Part shown: in pieces, positions 34,490-41,785 of the stretch
Numbering within the stretch: the stretch's first letter is position 1
Layout: every line of letters begins with the position of its first letter
NCBI GenBank assembly: GCA_018713905.1
Contig: DVOC01000025.1
Span: forward strand, 1 to 41,785
Direction of reading: 5' to 3'
DNA: 41,785 nucleotides
Source: Candidatus Fimimonas merdipullorum
GTDB taxonomy: Bacteria > Bacillota > Clostridia > Christensenellales > CAG-314
Notes under the pieces: model-generated
The model's input: the letters and a program-made list of their open reading frames with translations, nothing else
Databases searched by the model: none
What the model was told of the DNA's origin: nothing
Made by a program: the position numbers and the translations under genes

Positions 34490-35047
34490 GTGATTACCAT
34501 CAGACCTTACGATAAAAAGGACTACCGTTACGTGCAGCAACTGGGAGGGGGCGACGAATCTTACGTTCGTCAGATCTGCCGTTGCGCTTTGTACTGCAAC
34601 TACTACCTAGACTGCGAACCGCAGTTCTGCTTTGTGGCTGTGGACGAAAACGACCTTCCCGTAGGCTACGTGCTGGCGGCGGCTGATTTAGACAATTTCT
34701 ACGAAAAAATGCAGCAGGACTATCTGCCCGTCGTGCGCAAGCTTGCCGGTTCCGACTACTATCGTTATTCCGCCGAGATGAAGGTGACGCAGCGTTACAC
34801 GAGCAAGGGTTACACGGCGCACTTCGTCATTTTCGTGGACGAACAGCACCGCAACAAGGGCGTGGGCAGCCGTCTGCTTGCCGAGCTTTTGCAAAAACTC
34901 CGTCAAAGCTACGTGGAGGGGGTGCATTTCGTGTGCGGCAGCAAGCAGGAGGATGTCAAAAATCTGCTTGTCAAAAACGGCTTTGAGGATATCGACTACC
35001 TTTCGGGGTGCATTGTGTACGGTCAGAAACTGTACAGCGAAGAATGA
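34490..35047 (+). CDS. GNAT family N-acetyltransferase
   Basis: Acetyl-CoA dependent transferase, substrate unknown. Start GTG 34490, seven bases after AAAAGGAG. The 185-residue protein has the GNAT fold: ITIRPYDKKDYRYV at the start, then CFVAVDENDLPVGYVL. The acetyl-CoA loop is VDEQHRNKGVGSRLL (motif Q/R-x-x-G-x-G/A), and the C-terminal GFEDIDY follows. It overlaps the start of mrnC by four bases, so it belongs to that operon, but it is not RimI-like enough to assume a ribosomal protein target. Confidence 0.88.
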   Translation: MITIRPYDKKDYRYVQQLGGGDESYVRQICRCALYCNYYLDCEPQFCFVAVDENDLPVGYVLAAADLDNFYEKMQQDYLPVVRKLAGSDYYRYSAEMKVTQRYTSKGYTAHFVIFVDEQHRNKGVGSRLLAELLQKLRQSYVEGVHFVCGSKQEDVKNLLVKNGFEDIDYLSGCIVYGQKLYSEE

Positions 35048-35424
35048 CGACGAGGATAATGACGGAGCAGCAGGCGCAAAACGTCAACGCCTTGGTGCTG
35101 GCATACGTGGGGGACGCAGTTCAAAGTCTGTACGTGCGCAGCAAGCTTGCTTTTGAACACGACTGCAAGGCGCACGATATGCACAAAATGGCTTCGGACG
35201 AGGTAAACGCCCACGCGCAGGCATTGCAGGCAAAGGAAATTTTTCCGCTGCTCACTCAAGAGGAAAAGGACGTATACATGAGGGCGCGCAACGCCAAGAC
35301 GCGCCACAGGGCAAAAAACAGGACGCTGTCCGACTACAAAAAGGCGACGGCGGTAGAGGCGGTGCTGGGGTATCTGTACCTTACCGGCAAGACGGACAGG
35401 CTAAAAACGCTTTTGGAAGTGTGA
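35044..35424 (+). CDS. mrnC: Mini-ribonuclease III MrnC
   Basis: RNase III-fold enzyme without a dsRNA-binding domain; trims the 23S rRNA precursor in Firmicutes. About 126 residues, with the catalytic motif LAYVGDAVQSLYVRSKL and a second acidic-helix region KKATAVEAVLGYLYL. I take ATG 35044, in ATGA overlap with the GNAT gene; ATG 35059 gives a shorter protein but its GAGG is only three bases away. Followed by rlmB, also a 23S rRNA gene, as in Bacillus. Confidence 0.93.
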   Translation: MTTRIMTEQQAQNVNALVLAYVGDAVQSLYVRSKLAFEHDCKAHDMHKMASDEVNAHAQALQAKEIFPLLTQEEKDVYMRARNAKTRHRAKNRTLSDYKKATAVEAVLGYLYLTGKTDRLKTLLEV

Positions 35425-35425
35425 T

Positions 35426-36130
35426 ATGAAAATAGAAGGCAGAAACTGCGTGGCGGAGGCGCTGCGCTCCGACAGCATGACGGTCAATTCTCTGCTGTGC
35501 CAGAAGGAATTCAAAAACAGCGACGTGGCGGCGCTCGCCCGCGCCAAGGGTGTAAAAGTGCAGTTTGCCGACAAACAGGCGCTGGACAGGGAAAGCGCCG
35601 ACGGCAGGCATCAGGGGTTCATCGCAGACGTTACGGAATTTCGCTATTGCGAGGTGGAGGACGTTCTCGCCGCCTCGGAAAAGCCCTTTATAGTGGTGCT
35701 GGACGGCATAAACGATCCGCACAATTTCGGCAGTATCATTCGTGTGTGCGAATGCGCCGGCGTGGACGGCATAATAATAGGCAAAAACAGACAGGTGGCT
35801 GTCACCGATACGGTGGCAAGATGCTCTGCGGGAGCCGTCGCCCACGTGCGTATAGCGCGCGTCACCAACGTCAACAACGCCATAAAATTTTTGCAGCGTA
35901 ACGGCGTGTGGGTGTATGCCTGCGATATGGACGGGCAGGACGTTACTTCTGCAGACCTTACGGGCAGCGTTGCGCTGGTAATAGGCGGCGAGGGCAGCGG
36001 CGTAAGCAAACTCACAAGGGAAGTGTGCGACGGCATAGTTTCCCTCAAACTCAAAGGAAAAGTAAATTCGTTAAACGCTTCGGTGGCGTGCGGCATAGCG
36101 GTGTACGAGGCGCTGAGGCAAAGAGGCTGA
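35426..36130 (+). CDS. rlmB: 23S rRNA (guanosine-2'-O)-methyltransferase RlmB
   Basis: SpoU/TrmH-type knotted methyltransferase acting on G2251 of 23S rRNA. The 234-residue protein has the substrate-binding N-terminal domain (1-70) and the SPOUT motifs: VLDGINDPHNFGSIIRVCECAG, VIGGEGSGVSKLTREVCD and the knot LKLKGKVNSLNASVACGIAVYEALRQR. It starts one base after mrnC. Order mrnC-rlmB-sigH is as in Bacillus, without the NYN nuclease gene (yacP) in between. Confidence 0.95.
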   Translation: MKIEGRNCVAEALRSDSMTVNSLLCQKEFKNSDVAALARAKGVKVQFADKQALDRESADGRHQGFIADVTEFRYCEVEDVLAASEKPFIVVLDGINDPHNFGSIIRVCECAGVDGIIIGKNRQVAVTDTVARCSAGAVAHVRIARVTNVNNAIKFLQRNGVWVYACDMDGQDVTSADLTGSVALVIGGEGSGVSKLTREVCDGIVSLKLKGKVNSLNASVACGIAVYEALRQRG

Positions 36131-36676
36131 ATGGAAGACATCATTTTAAGAGCAAAGCAGGGGGACGAGCGCGCAATAGAGCAGATTGCCTGCGACTACA
36201 AGGGACTGATACGTTCGGTGACAAACAAATTTTTTCTTGTCGGCGGCGAAAAGGAAGACCTTTGGCAGGAAGGCATGCTGGGGCTTTACTTTGCCATTAT
36301 CAATTTCGACGAAAACAAGGGCAGCTTTCCCGCCTTCGTCAAGCTGTGCGTAACGCGGCAGATAATGCGTGCCGTCACCGCTTCGCAATCGGCAAAAAAC
36401 AAACCCCTTTCCGACAGCGTGGATATTTCCTTGGCAGAAAACGTCGCAGACGAGCGCAGTCCGCTGGAAGAAGCGCTGGAAAGGGAGTTTATAACCCGTC
36501 TGACAAAGGCTGTGGAGGAGCAGCTTTCCCCCATAGAAAGGCAGACGGCAATGCTGTATGCCGAAGGATACAGCTACGAAGACATATCTAAAATTCTCAA
36601 CAAAAGCTACAAGGCGGTGGACGGTGCGCTGCAACGCGCCCGCAAAAAGCTTACCGCCTTCAAGGAGCAGGAATGA
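36131..36676 (+). CDS. sigH: SigH (Spo0H)-like RNA polymerase sigma factor
   Basis: Alternative sigma factor of the sigma-70 family; in Bacillus SigH starts transcription of early sporulation and stationary-phase genes. 181 residues, slightly short. Region 2 shows ERAIEQIACDYKGLIRSVTNKFF and LWQEGMLGLYFAIINFDENKGSFPAFVKLCVTRQI. Region 4 has LSPIERQTAMLYAEGYSYEDISKILNKSYKAVDGALQRARKKL. Its place after mrnC-rlmB is that of sigH. It begins right after the rlmB stop with AGAGG and overlaps dnaX by ATGA, an uncommon junction. Confidence 0.85.
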   Translation: MEDIILRAKQGDERAIEQIACDYKGLIRSVTNKFFLVGGEKEDLWQEGMLGLYFAIINFDENKGSFPAFVKLCVTRQIMRAVTASQSAKNKPLSDSVDISLAENVADERSPLEEALEREFITRLTKAVEEQLSPIERQTAMLYAEGYSYEDISKILNKSYKAVDGALQRARKKLTAFKEQE

Positions 36677-38163
36677 ACTACGTTGCTTTGTACAGAAAAT
36701 ACCGTCCCCGCACCTTTGACGACGTCATAGGGCAGGATCACATCATAAACACCCTGCGCAACCAGATAGTCAAAGGCAAAATTTCCCACGCATATCTGTT
36801 TACGGGTACGCGCGGCACGGGCAAGACCTCTACGGCAAAGATATTCGCCCGCGCCGTCAACTGTCCCGAAGCCGCCGCCCACAACGGCAATCCCTGCGGA
36901 ACGTGCGAGGTGTGCAAGGCGTTGGAAAATGCCAACGTGGACGTAATAGAGATGGACGCCGCCAGCAACAACGGCGTGGACTACGCCCGCGACATACGTG
37001 AAAAGGTGCAGTTCCCGCCCGTGTGCGGCAGATACAAGGTGTACATCATCGACGAAGTGCACATGCTTTCCACCGGCGCCTTCAATGCGCTGCTCAAAAC
37101 GCTGGAAGAGCCTCCCGCGCACGCCATATTCATTTTGTGTACCACCGAAGTGCACAAAATACCCGCAACCATTCTTTCCAGATGTATGCGCTTCGACTTC
37201 CGACTTGTGCCTACGTCGCAGCTTACCAAGCTTATTGCCGACATCTACGACAAGGAGGGCAAAAGCTACGAGCGCGCGGCTGTGGCAGCCATTGCGCAAG
37301 CGGGCGAGGGAAGCGTACGCGACTGCGTTTCCATTGCCGACAGGTGCATGGCGGTTTCCGACAAGCTTACCTACAAGCAGGTGACGGACGTGCTGGGAGT
37401 TTCCTCCCGCGACAGCATTGCCGCCCTTGCGCAGGCAGTGACGGAAAACGACGCCGCCGGCATATTGCAGGAGATACACCTTTTGGTAAGTCAGGGCAAG
37501 GACGTGGCTCGGCTGGCAAAGGATCTGTCGCTGTACGTCAGGGACGTGCTGACGGCAAAGCTGTGCCCCGATGCGGAGGAAATGCTGTGTCTGCCGGAAA
37601 GCGTGTGGGAAAAGGTAAAAAGTCTTGCGGAAAAAACCACGCAGCAAAAGCTTATCTACGCCATCGAAACGCTTGCCGAGCTGGAGCTCAACTTGCGTTA
37701 CGCCCTTTCGCCCCGAATGCTTTTCGAGGCGGCGGCGCTGCGCATAGGTTCAAGCAGCGGCGAGGTGGACGCCGAAGGGCTGGACAGACGGCTGACAAGG
37801 CTGGAAAGGCAGCCGCATAACGGCGGCACGTCCACGCGGTACGTGGTGGACAAAACCAATGCGCAGTCGGTGTGGCTGGGAGTAAAATATTCCCTCGAAG
37901 AAAAGGACAAGCCGCTGCTTTTGGGAGTGTGGCGCGACGTCAAAGTGGATATGGACGAACAGAACTTCGTCGTCACGTGCAGCAAGGGGGCGTATCTGCT
38001 GGTGCAGGCGCAGTTCAAAGAGGAGCTGACCAAGGAAATAAAGCCCTTCTGCAACAAGCAGGTCAAATTCGTGGCGGAAAACCAACAGACGGAATCGGAA
38101 GTGGACAAGCAGCTTCGCTCTTTGGGGGACAACGTCCGCTTTGAAAGCAACGTAAAAAAATAA
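36673..38163 (+). CDS. dnaX: DNA polymerase III subunit gamma/tau
   Basis: Clamp-loader ATPase of the replisome. 496 residues, rather short for tau. Domain I has Walker A GTRGTGKT (45-52), the four-cysteine zinc module (Cys64, Cys75, Cys78, Cys81) and Walker [11 protein letters not shown]. An SRC-type arginine finger is in [11 protein letters not shown]. The linker after about 365 is short, so the tau-specific tail is reduced. Leads into ybaB-recR, the standard dnaX cluster. Confidence 0.96.
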   Translation: MNYVALYRKYRPRTFDDVIGQDHIINTLRNQIVKGKISHAYLFTGTRGTGKTSTAKIFARAVNCPEAAAHNGNPCGTCEVCKALENANVDVIEMDAASNNGVDYARDIREKVQFPPVCGRYKVYIIDEVHMLSTGAFNALLKTLEEPPAHAIFILCTTEVHKIPATILSRCMRFDFRLVPTSQLTKLIADIYDKEGKSYERAAVAAIAQAGEGSVRDCVSIADRCMAVSDKLTYKQVTDVLGVSSRDSIAALAQAVTENDAAGILQEIHLLVSQGKDVARLAKDLSLYVRDVLTAKLCPDAEEMLCLPESVWEKVKSLAEKTTQQKLIYAIETLAELELNLRYALSPRMLFEAAALRIGSSSGEVDAEGLDRRLTRLERQPHNGGTSTRYVVDKTNAQSVWLGVKYSLEEKDKPLLLGVWRDVKVDMDEQNFVVTCSKGAYLLVQAQFKEELTKEIKPFCNKQVKFVAENQQTESEVDKQLRSLGDNVRFESNVKK

Positions 38164-38174
38164 AGGAGATAACT

Positions 38175-38534
38175 ATGGCTAACAAATACGGTTACAACGG
38201 CGCGGGCGGCGGCAAATCGGGCGGCTTCGGCGGCGGAAATATGCAGAATCTTATGAAGCAGGCGCAGCAAATGCAGCAGAAGCTGCAAGAGGCGCAGCAG
38301 CAGCTGGAGGAAATTACCGTCACGGGCAGCGCCGGCGGCGGTTTGGTAGAGGCGGACGTCAACGGCAAAAAGACGGTGCTTGCCGTCAGGATAAAGGCGG
38401 AGGCGTGCGATCCCGACGACGCGGAAATGCTGGAAGACCTTGTGCTCGCCGCCATAAACGACGGCTACACCAAGGCGCAGGCAAAGGAAGACGAGCTTAT
38501 GGCTCCCTTCGCCGCCATGAGAGGTTTACTGTAA
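38175..38534 (+). CDS. ybaB: Nucleoid-associated protein YbaB/EbfC
   Basis: Small DNA-binding protein usually between dnaX and recR. 119 residues. An unusual Gly/Lys-rich N-terminal tail (about 1-25) precedes the family core [23 protein letters not shown], the beta part [18 protein letters not shown], and the ending [12 protein letters not shown]. The Gly-rich tail is longer than in most homologues. AAGGAG stands before the ATG. Confidence 0.95.
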   Translation: MANKYGYNGAGGGKSGGFGGGNMQNLMKQAQQMQQKLQEAQQQLEEITVTGSAGGGLVEADVNGKKTVLAVRIKAEACDPDDAEMLEDLVLAAINDGYTKAQAKEDELMAPFAAMRGLL

Positions 38535-38535
38535 C

Positions 38536-39126
38536 ATGCCCGACTATATCGAACCGATAGAAAAACTTATACGGCAGTTTACCAAGCTGCCGGGGGTAGG
38601 CTCCAAAACGGCGCAGAGGTATGCTCTGACGGTGCTTGCCATGTCCGACGGCGAAGCGCAGGCGTTTGCCGACGCCGTCACGCACGCCAAGCGCAGCGTC
38701 AAGGTGTGCTCGGTGTGCGGCAACTATACCGACTGCGATCCCTGCCACATATGTGCCACGAGGGACAACTCCGTCATCTGCGTAGTGCAGGAGGCAAAGG
38801 ACGTGCTTGCCGTGGAGCGCCTTGGGGAATACAAGGGCGTCTACCACGTGCTGGGGGGAGTGCTCAACCCGCTTAAAGGCGTGGGCAGAGACGACATCCG
38901 TCTGGCGCAGCTGTTCAAGCGTCTGGCGGGGGACGTCAAAGAGGTCATTCTTGCCACAGATACCTCCGCCGAGGGGGAGGCAACGGCAACTTATATAGCG
39001 CGATACGTAAAGCAATGCGGCATAAAAGCCACGCGCCTTGCGCAGGGCATAAGCGTAGGCAGCGAACTGCAATATGCCGACGAAGTGACGCTTTCCCGCG
39101 CTTTTTCTAACAGAAAGGAAATGTAA
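38536..39126 (+). CDS. recR: Recombination protein RecR
   Basis: Works with RecO and RecF to load RecA at gaps. 196 residues: helix-hairpin-helix LPGVGSKTAQRYA (18-30), zinc finger Cys58, Cys61, Cys70, Cys73, TOPRIM domain with VVQEAKDVLAVER and ATDTSAEGEATATYI, and a Walker-B-like end. The usual ATNP reads ATDT. Starts one base after ybaB. Confidence 0.96.
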   Translation: MPDYIEPIEKLIRQFTKLPGVGSKTAQRYALTVLAMSDGEAQAFADAVTHAKRSVKVCSVCGNYTDCDPCHICATRDNSVICVVQEAKDVLAVERLGEYKGVYHVLGGVLNPLKGVGRDDIRLAQLFKRLAGDVKEVILATDTSAEGEATATYIARYVKQCGIKATRLAQGISVGSELQYADEVTLSRAFSNRKEM

Positions 39127-39128
39127 CG

Positions 39129-39377
39129 ATGCGACTTGACAAATTTTTGAAGGTTTCGCGCATACTCAAACGGCGCACCGTGGCGCAGGAAGCGTGCGAC
39201 GGCGGAAAGGTGGACGTAAACGGCAAGGCGGCAAAGCCGGGCTGTCAGCTTAAAGTGGGTGACGTGGTGTGCGTTCATTTTGCCGGCGGCAGCCTTTCTT
39301 TCAGAGTAAAAATGCTGAAAGAAAGCGTCAAAAAAGAGGAAGCGTCGGAAATGTACGAGATAATCCTGCCGCAATGA
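39129..39377 (+). CDS. rqcP: S4-domain RNA-binding protein RqcP
   Basis: 82-residue S4-domain protein of the Hsp15/YabO type. RqcP assists RqcH in adding alanine tails on stalled large ribosomal subunits during ribosome rescue. Typical start MRLDKFLKVSRILKRRTVAQEAC, then GGKVDVNGKAAKPGCQLKVGD. GGAAATGTAACG precedes its ATG. Overlaps ispDF by ATGA. Confidence 0.92.
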   Translation: MRLDKFLKVSRILKRRTVAQEACDGGKVDVNGKAAKPGCQLKVGDVVCVHFAGGSLSFRVKMLKESVKKEEASEMYEIILPQ

Positions 39378-40426
39378 GAGGGGCTGTGATAGTCGCCGGC
39401 GGCAGTTCGGCGCGTTTCGGCGAGGACAAACTGGAATTTGACGTTGCAGGCGAAAGCGTGCTGCAACGAGCGGTGGACTGCTTTATTCCCTTCGTCAGCC
39501 ATATCGTGGTGGTGGGGCGCAGGGTAGAAGGCGCATTGTACGCCGAAGGGGGCGACACCCGCTGCCAATCGGTGCGCAACGGCATAGCGGCGCTGCCCGA
39601 CCAAGTCACGGTAGTGGCGGTGCACGACGCGGCGCGTCCCTTTGCGTCTCCGCAGCTTATAGAAAAAGTGTTTTGCGAGGCGGAAAGGCTGGGCAGCGCC
39701 GTGCCCTTTGTGCCCGTCACCGACACCTTGTGGCAAAAGCCCTGCACTCCCTGCCAAAGGGAGGATTTTTTCTGCGTGCAGACTCCGCAGGCATTTGACG
39801 TAAAGCTGCTCAAAGAGGCGCTTGCGGCGCAGACGGGCGATTTTCCCGACGAAAGCACCCTGTTTGCCAAGGTGCACGGCAAGGTAAATTTCGTGGAAGG
39901 GGAACGGGGCAACGTAAAGATAACCTATCCGCAGGACGCATTGCGCTTCAAGGTGGGCAACGGCTTCGACGTTCACCCCTTTGCGGAGGGTGAGGGCTTT
40001 GTGCTGGGGGGAATAAAGGTGCCCTACACTAAAACGCTCAAAGGGCATTCCGACGCCGACGTGCTTACACACGCCGTGTGCGACGCTTTGCTTACCGCTT
40101 CGGGCAACAGGGACATAGGTTGTATCTTCCCCGACAGCGACGAAAAATACCGCGGCATAAGCAGTCTGCTGCTGCTGTCGGAAAGCGCGCGGCTGGCGCA
40201 AAAAAACGGGTACTTCGTCAAAAACGTGTCGGCGGTGGTGATATGTCAGCATCCCAAGCTTGCCGAGTATCTGCCCCTTATGTCACAAAAACTTGCAGAC
40301 GTACTCAAAATTCCCGCACATTGCGTCAATCTCAGCGCAACCACTACCGAAAAACTGGGCGCGCTTGGCAACGGCGACGGCATTGCCTGTCAGGCATATG
40401 CGCTGGTGTGCGGCAGGCAGGCGTAA
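39374..40426 (+). CDS. ispDF: Bifunctional IspD/IspF isoprenoid enzyme
   Basis: Two steps of the MEP pathway in one 350-residue chain. The N-terminal IspD part (about 1-190) joins CTP and methylerythritol phosphate: AVIVAGGSSARFGEDK, VHDAARPF and TPQAF. The C-terminal IspF part (about 195-350) makes the cyclic diphosphate: GFDVHPF with metal ligands Asp199 and His201, KGHSDADVLTHAVCDALL, SDEKYRGISS and TTTEKLGALGNGDGIACQAY. The IspD half is somewhat short. Start ATG 39374 overlaps rqcP; an upstream in-frame start is ignored because it runs through rqcP. Confidence 0.95.
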   Translation: MRGAVIVAGGSSARFGEDKLEFDVAGESVLQRAVDCFIPFVSHIVVVGRRVEGALYAEGGDTRCQSVRNGIAALPDQVTVVAVHDAARPFASPQLIEKVFCEAERLGSAVPFVPVTDTLWQKPCTPCQREDFFCVQTPQAFDVKLLKEALAAQTGDFPDESTLFAKVHGKVNFVEGERGNVKITYPQDALRFKVGNGFDVHPFAEGEGFVLGGIKVPYTKTLKGHSDADVLTHAVCDALLTASGNRDIGCIFPDSDEKYRGISSLLLLSESARLAQKNGYFVKNVSAVVICQHPKLAEYLPLMSQKLADVLKIPAHCVNLSATTTEKLGALGNGDGIACQAYALVCGRQA

Positions 40427-40436
40427 AATTTGCCTA

Positions 40437-40465
40437 TTGACAAAGCGGTGGTTATCGTGTATTAT
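40437..40465 (+). promoter_or_regulatory. SigA-type promoter of ppa
   Basis: -35 TTGACA (40437-40442), 17-base spacer, -10 TATTAT (40460-40465), starting ten bases after the ispDF stop. Confidence 0.88.
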
Positions 40466-40484
40466 CTAACAAGGAGGTATTCGT

Positions 40485-41021
40485 ATGAATATTTGGCATA
40501 ACATAGCAAGAGATCGTATAAATGCCGACGACTTCTATGCCGTGGTGGAGATAACCAAAGGCAGCAAAATGAAGTACGAATTGGACAAGGAAACGGGGCT
40601 TTTGGTGCTGGACAGAATTTTGTACACCTCTACGCACTATCCCGCCAACTACGGCTTTATCCCCCGCACTCTGGCAGGCGACGGCGATCCTATGGACGTG
40701 CTGGTGCTGTCCTCCGAGCCGCTTTTGCCGCTGTCGCTGGTGCGCTGTTACCCCATCGGCGTAATTATCATGAACGACAACGGTTCTACCGACGAAAAGG
40801 TTATAGCCATTCCCTTCTCCGATCCCATGTACAACGGCTACAAGTCCATTCGCGATCTTCCCTCCCACATTTTCGAGGAAATGCAGCACTTTTTCCGCGT
40901 GTACAAGGAATTGGAAAACAAAAATACCTCCGTTTCGGAAACGCACGACGTGGACGTGGCGAAGGACGTGGTGCAGAAGTCCATTCACGAATACATAGAA
41001 AAAATTCTTTCCAACAGATAA
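40485..41021 (+). CDS. ppa: Inorganic pyrophosphatase (family I)
   Basis: Soluble enzyme that splits pyrophosphate and so pulls biosynthetic reactions forward. 178 residues, with the signature [10 protein letters not shown] (Asp66, Asp68, Asp71), the substrate stretch [12 protein letters not shown] and the Lys-rich [26 protein letters not shown] lies eight bases before the ATG. It has its own promoter and terminator, so it is expressed apart from the ispDF operon. Confidence 0.97.
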   Translation: MNIWHNIARDRINADDFYAVVEITKGSKMKYELDKETGLLVLDRILYTSTHYPANYGFIPRTLAGDGDPMDVLVLSSEPLLPLSLVRCYPIGVIIMNDNGSTDEKVIAIPFSDPMYNGYKSIRDLPSHIFEEMQHFFRVYKELENKNTSVSETHDVDVAKDVVQKSIHEYIEKILSNR

Positions 41022-41180
41022 TCCGCGCCCAAATGCTTTGCGGCAGATAAATGCGCCTTGTGCGGTTTCAACAAAATAATTCCCCAATGCAGTCCGCCTG
41101 TGGGCAAGCCGCGTAAATGCGGTTTGTGGCAAAATATTTCCTGAAAAGGCGGCGTCGGACAATTCAAAACTATTGTAACA

Positions 41181-41223
41181 AAAAAGAACTTTATCTACAT
41201 CGATAGAGTTCTTTTTGTTTTTT
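41181..41223 (+). terminator. Bidirectional terminator between ppa and the methyltransferase remnant
   Basis: Fifteen-pair stem (41181-41195 with 41202-41216, one G-U, loop 41196-41201) whose outer pairs are A's against T's, ending in a T-rich tail on the plus strand and A-run on the other. It can end both convergent units. Confidence 0.88.
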
Positions 41224-41785
41224 ACGGCTCCAAATCGAACAACCGTGTTGCCATATATTCAATAACCCTGACGTTTACGGCGTTACCCAATTGCTTGTAT
41301 GCCCGATTGTTGTGCTCACACATAAGCGTAGCGCGATTTGAATAATTGCTTTGCATATATTATGTAACCTTTACATTCCGCCAGACAATTGCGTGATATG
41401 CGGCAGGTTTCAGGCAAAACAATAGGTAAAGGCAAAATTCCTGCCTACGGGCAAGTGACGCAATAAGGCGGCTTGTATGCCCGATGATCGTTTTTGTTGC
41501 ATATAACGGAATCCGGCTTTGTAGTCTTGCGGCTTCTCGTGGAGTCAACCTTCTTCCGACTTTCCCGATAACGGGTATTTGCACCGGTGCAACCAATGCC
41601 GGAAAAACATTCGGTCTTTTAACTGTTATGCCGGACGGTCTGAACTGAATAATACCGTCCCACACAGATTTGCAATCGGCGCCGCATTGCCATTCAAGTT
41701 TTTGTTCAGTAGTGGTGAAATTCCGCAAATAATTCCAGTTTTTCAACCATGAATCAATAAACGTTTTGTTGTTTTCATAAAGCCG
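41222..41785 (-). pseudogene. Broken cytosine-5 DNA methyltransferase gene (3' part, runs off window)
   Basis: Read on the minus strand from the window edge, the product is open up to about 41517. It has the tail of a type II C5 methyltransferase: KLEWQCG, IIQFRPSGITVKRPNVFPALVA, then motif VIGKVGRRLTPREAARLQS. There the frame is lost: compared with the usual LQSFPD, four bases are missing near 41516-41519. In the shifted frame PDSVICNKNDHRAYK follows (to 41472), then unrelated sequence. The family ending, NRAYKQLGNAVNVRVIEYMATRLFDLEP and a stop, reappears at 41222-41307. So the gene has a frameshift and an insertion or rearranged end and is unlikely to be active. The target domain and catalytic Pro-Cys lie outside. 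Confidence 0.82.
41294..41485. repeat. 14-bp direct repeat flanking a 164-bp insert in the methyltransferase remnant
   Basis: CTTGTATGCCCGAT occurs at 41294-41307 and 41472-41485. Taking out one copy and the sequence between would join HRAYK to QLGNAVNV, restoring the normal methyltransferase motif. The insert end next to 41307 reads LMCEHNNRAYK on the minus strand, itself like the VICNKNDHRAYK at the other copy, so the two ends may come from two related genes. Confidence 0.75.

Noticed and set aside
33787-34515. A plus-strand frame of 242 codons before the GNAT gene
   Set aside because: Product is an improbable mix of Phe, Cys and Arg from T-rich DNA, it runs through the promoter and start of the GNAT gene, and no ribosome binding site precedes it.

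Overview
The window looks like core chromosome of an uncultured, anaerobic Clostridia-type Firmicute. A position near the Christensenellales/Borkfalkia-like gut lineages is my inference from gene content and style, not a database result. The support is a full V/A-type ATPase operon in place of an F-type one here, a minD-minE-spoIVFA-spoIVFB block, a SigH-type sigma factor downstream of mrnC-rlmB, a NadD-YqeK fusion followed by rsfS, a ThiT transporter under a TPP riboswitch, and strong AGGAGG-type ribosome binding sites. The DNA is moderately GC-rich by eye, and the genes use the isoleucine codon ATA unusually often. Almost all genes are on the plus strand.

Layout. 1-411: a tRNA-Gln(CTG) on the minus strand with promoter and terminator, plus a decayed copy of its 3' end about 190 bp away. 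508-4113: rho, mnmA and a membrane acyltransferase-like gene, behind a consensus promoter and closed by a terminator. 4410-5757: promoter, TPP riboswitch and a ThiT-type thiamine transporter carrying an extra N-terminal membrane domain. 5758-8196: a long gap, then a ppx/gppA phosphatase. 8509-12952: a 1418-residue lipoprotein on the minus strand, the most enigmatic gene here. 13151-13288: a 25-bp tandem repeat array between this gene and the divergent min/spo operon. 13450-16103: minD, a divergent minE, spoIVFA and spoIVFB. 15957-16739: a convergent membrane protein overlapping spoIVFB. 16772-18539: nadD-yqeK, rsfS and a TSCPD-domain protein. 18772-28934: tsaC, rpiB and the nine-gene V-ATPase operon, closed by a terminator. 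29237-33537: dnaG, rpoD, trmK and a coiled-coil zinc-ribbon gene. 34393-40426: a GNAT acetyltransferase, mrnC, rlmB, sigH, dnaX, ybaB/ebfC, recR, rqcP and ispDF in a tightly coupled operon. 40437-41223: inorganic pyrophosphatase with its own promoter and terminator. 41222-41785: the broken 3' part of a cytosine-5 DNA methyltransferase gene on the minus strand, running off the window.

Together the genes cover transcription termination and initiation (rho, rpoD, sigH), replication and repair (dnaG, dnaX, recR), tRNA/rRNA modification (mnmA, trmK, tsaC, rlmB, mrnC), ribosome silencing and rescue (rsfS, rqcP), division-site placement and sporulation signalling (min, spoIVF), cofactor and isoprenoid supply (thiT, nadD, ispDF) and membrane energetics (V-ATPase, pyrophosphatase, Ppx). 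I did not find a clear new multi-gene system. The items most worth following are the giant lipoprotein with the 25-bp repeat array beside it, the extended ThiT, the divergent cysteine-rich MinE, the apparently leaderless nadD, and the methyltransferase remnant at the right edge.
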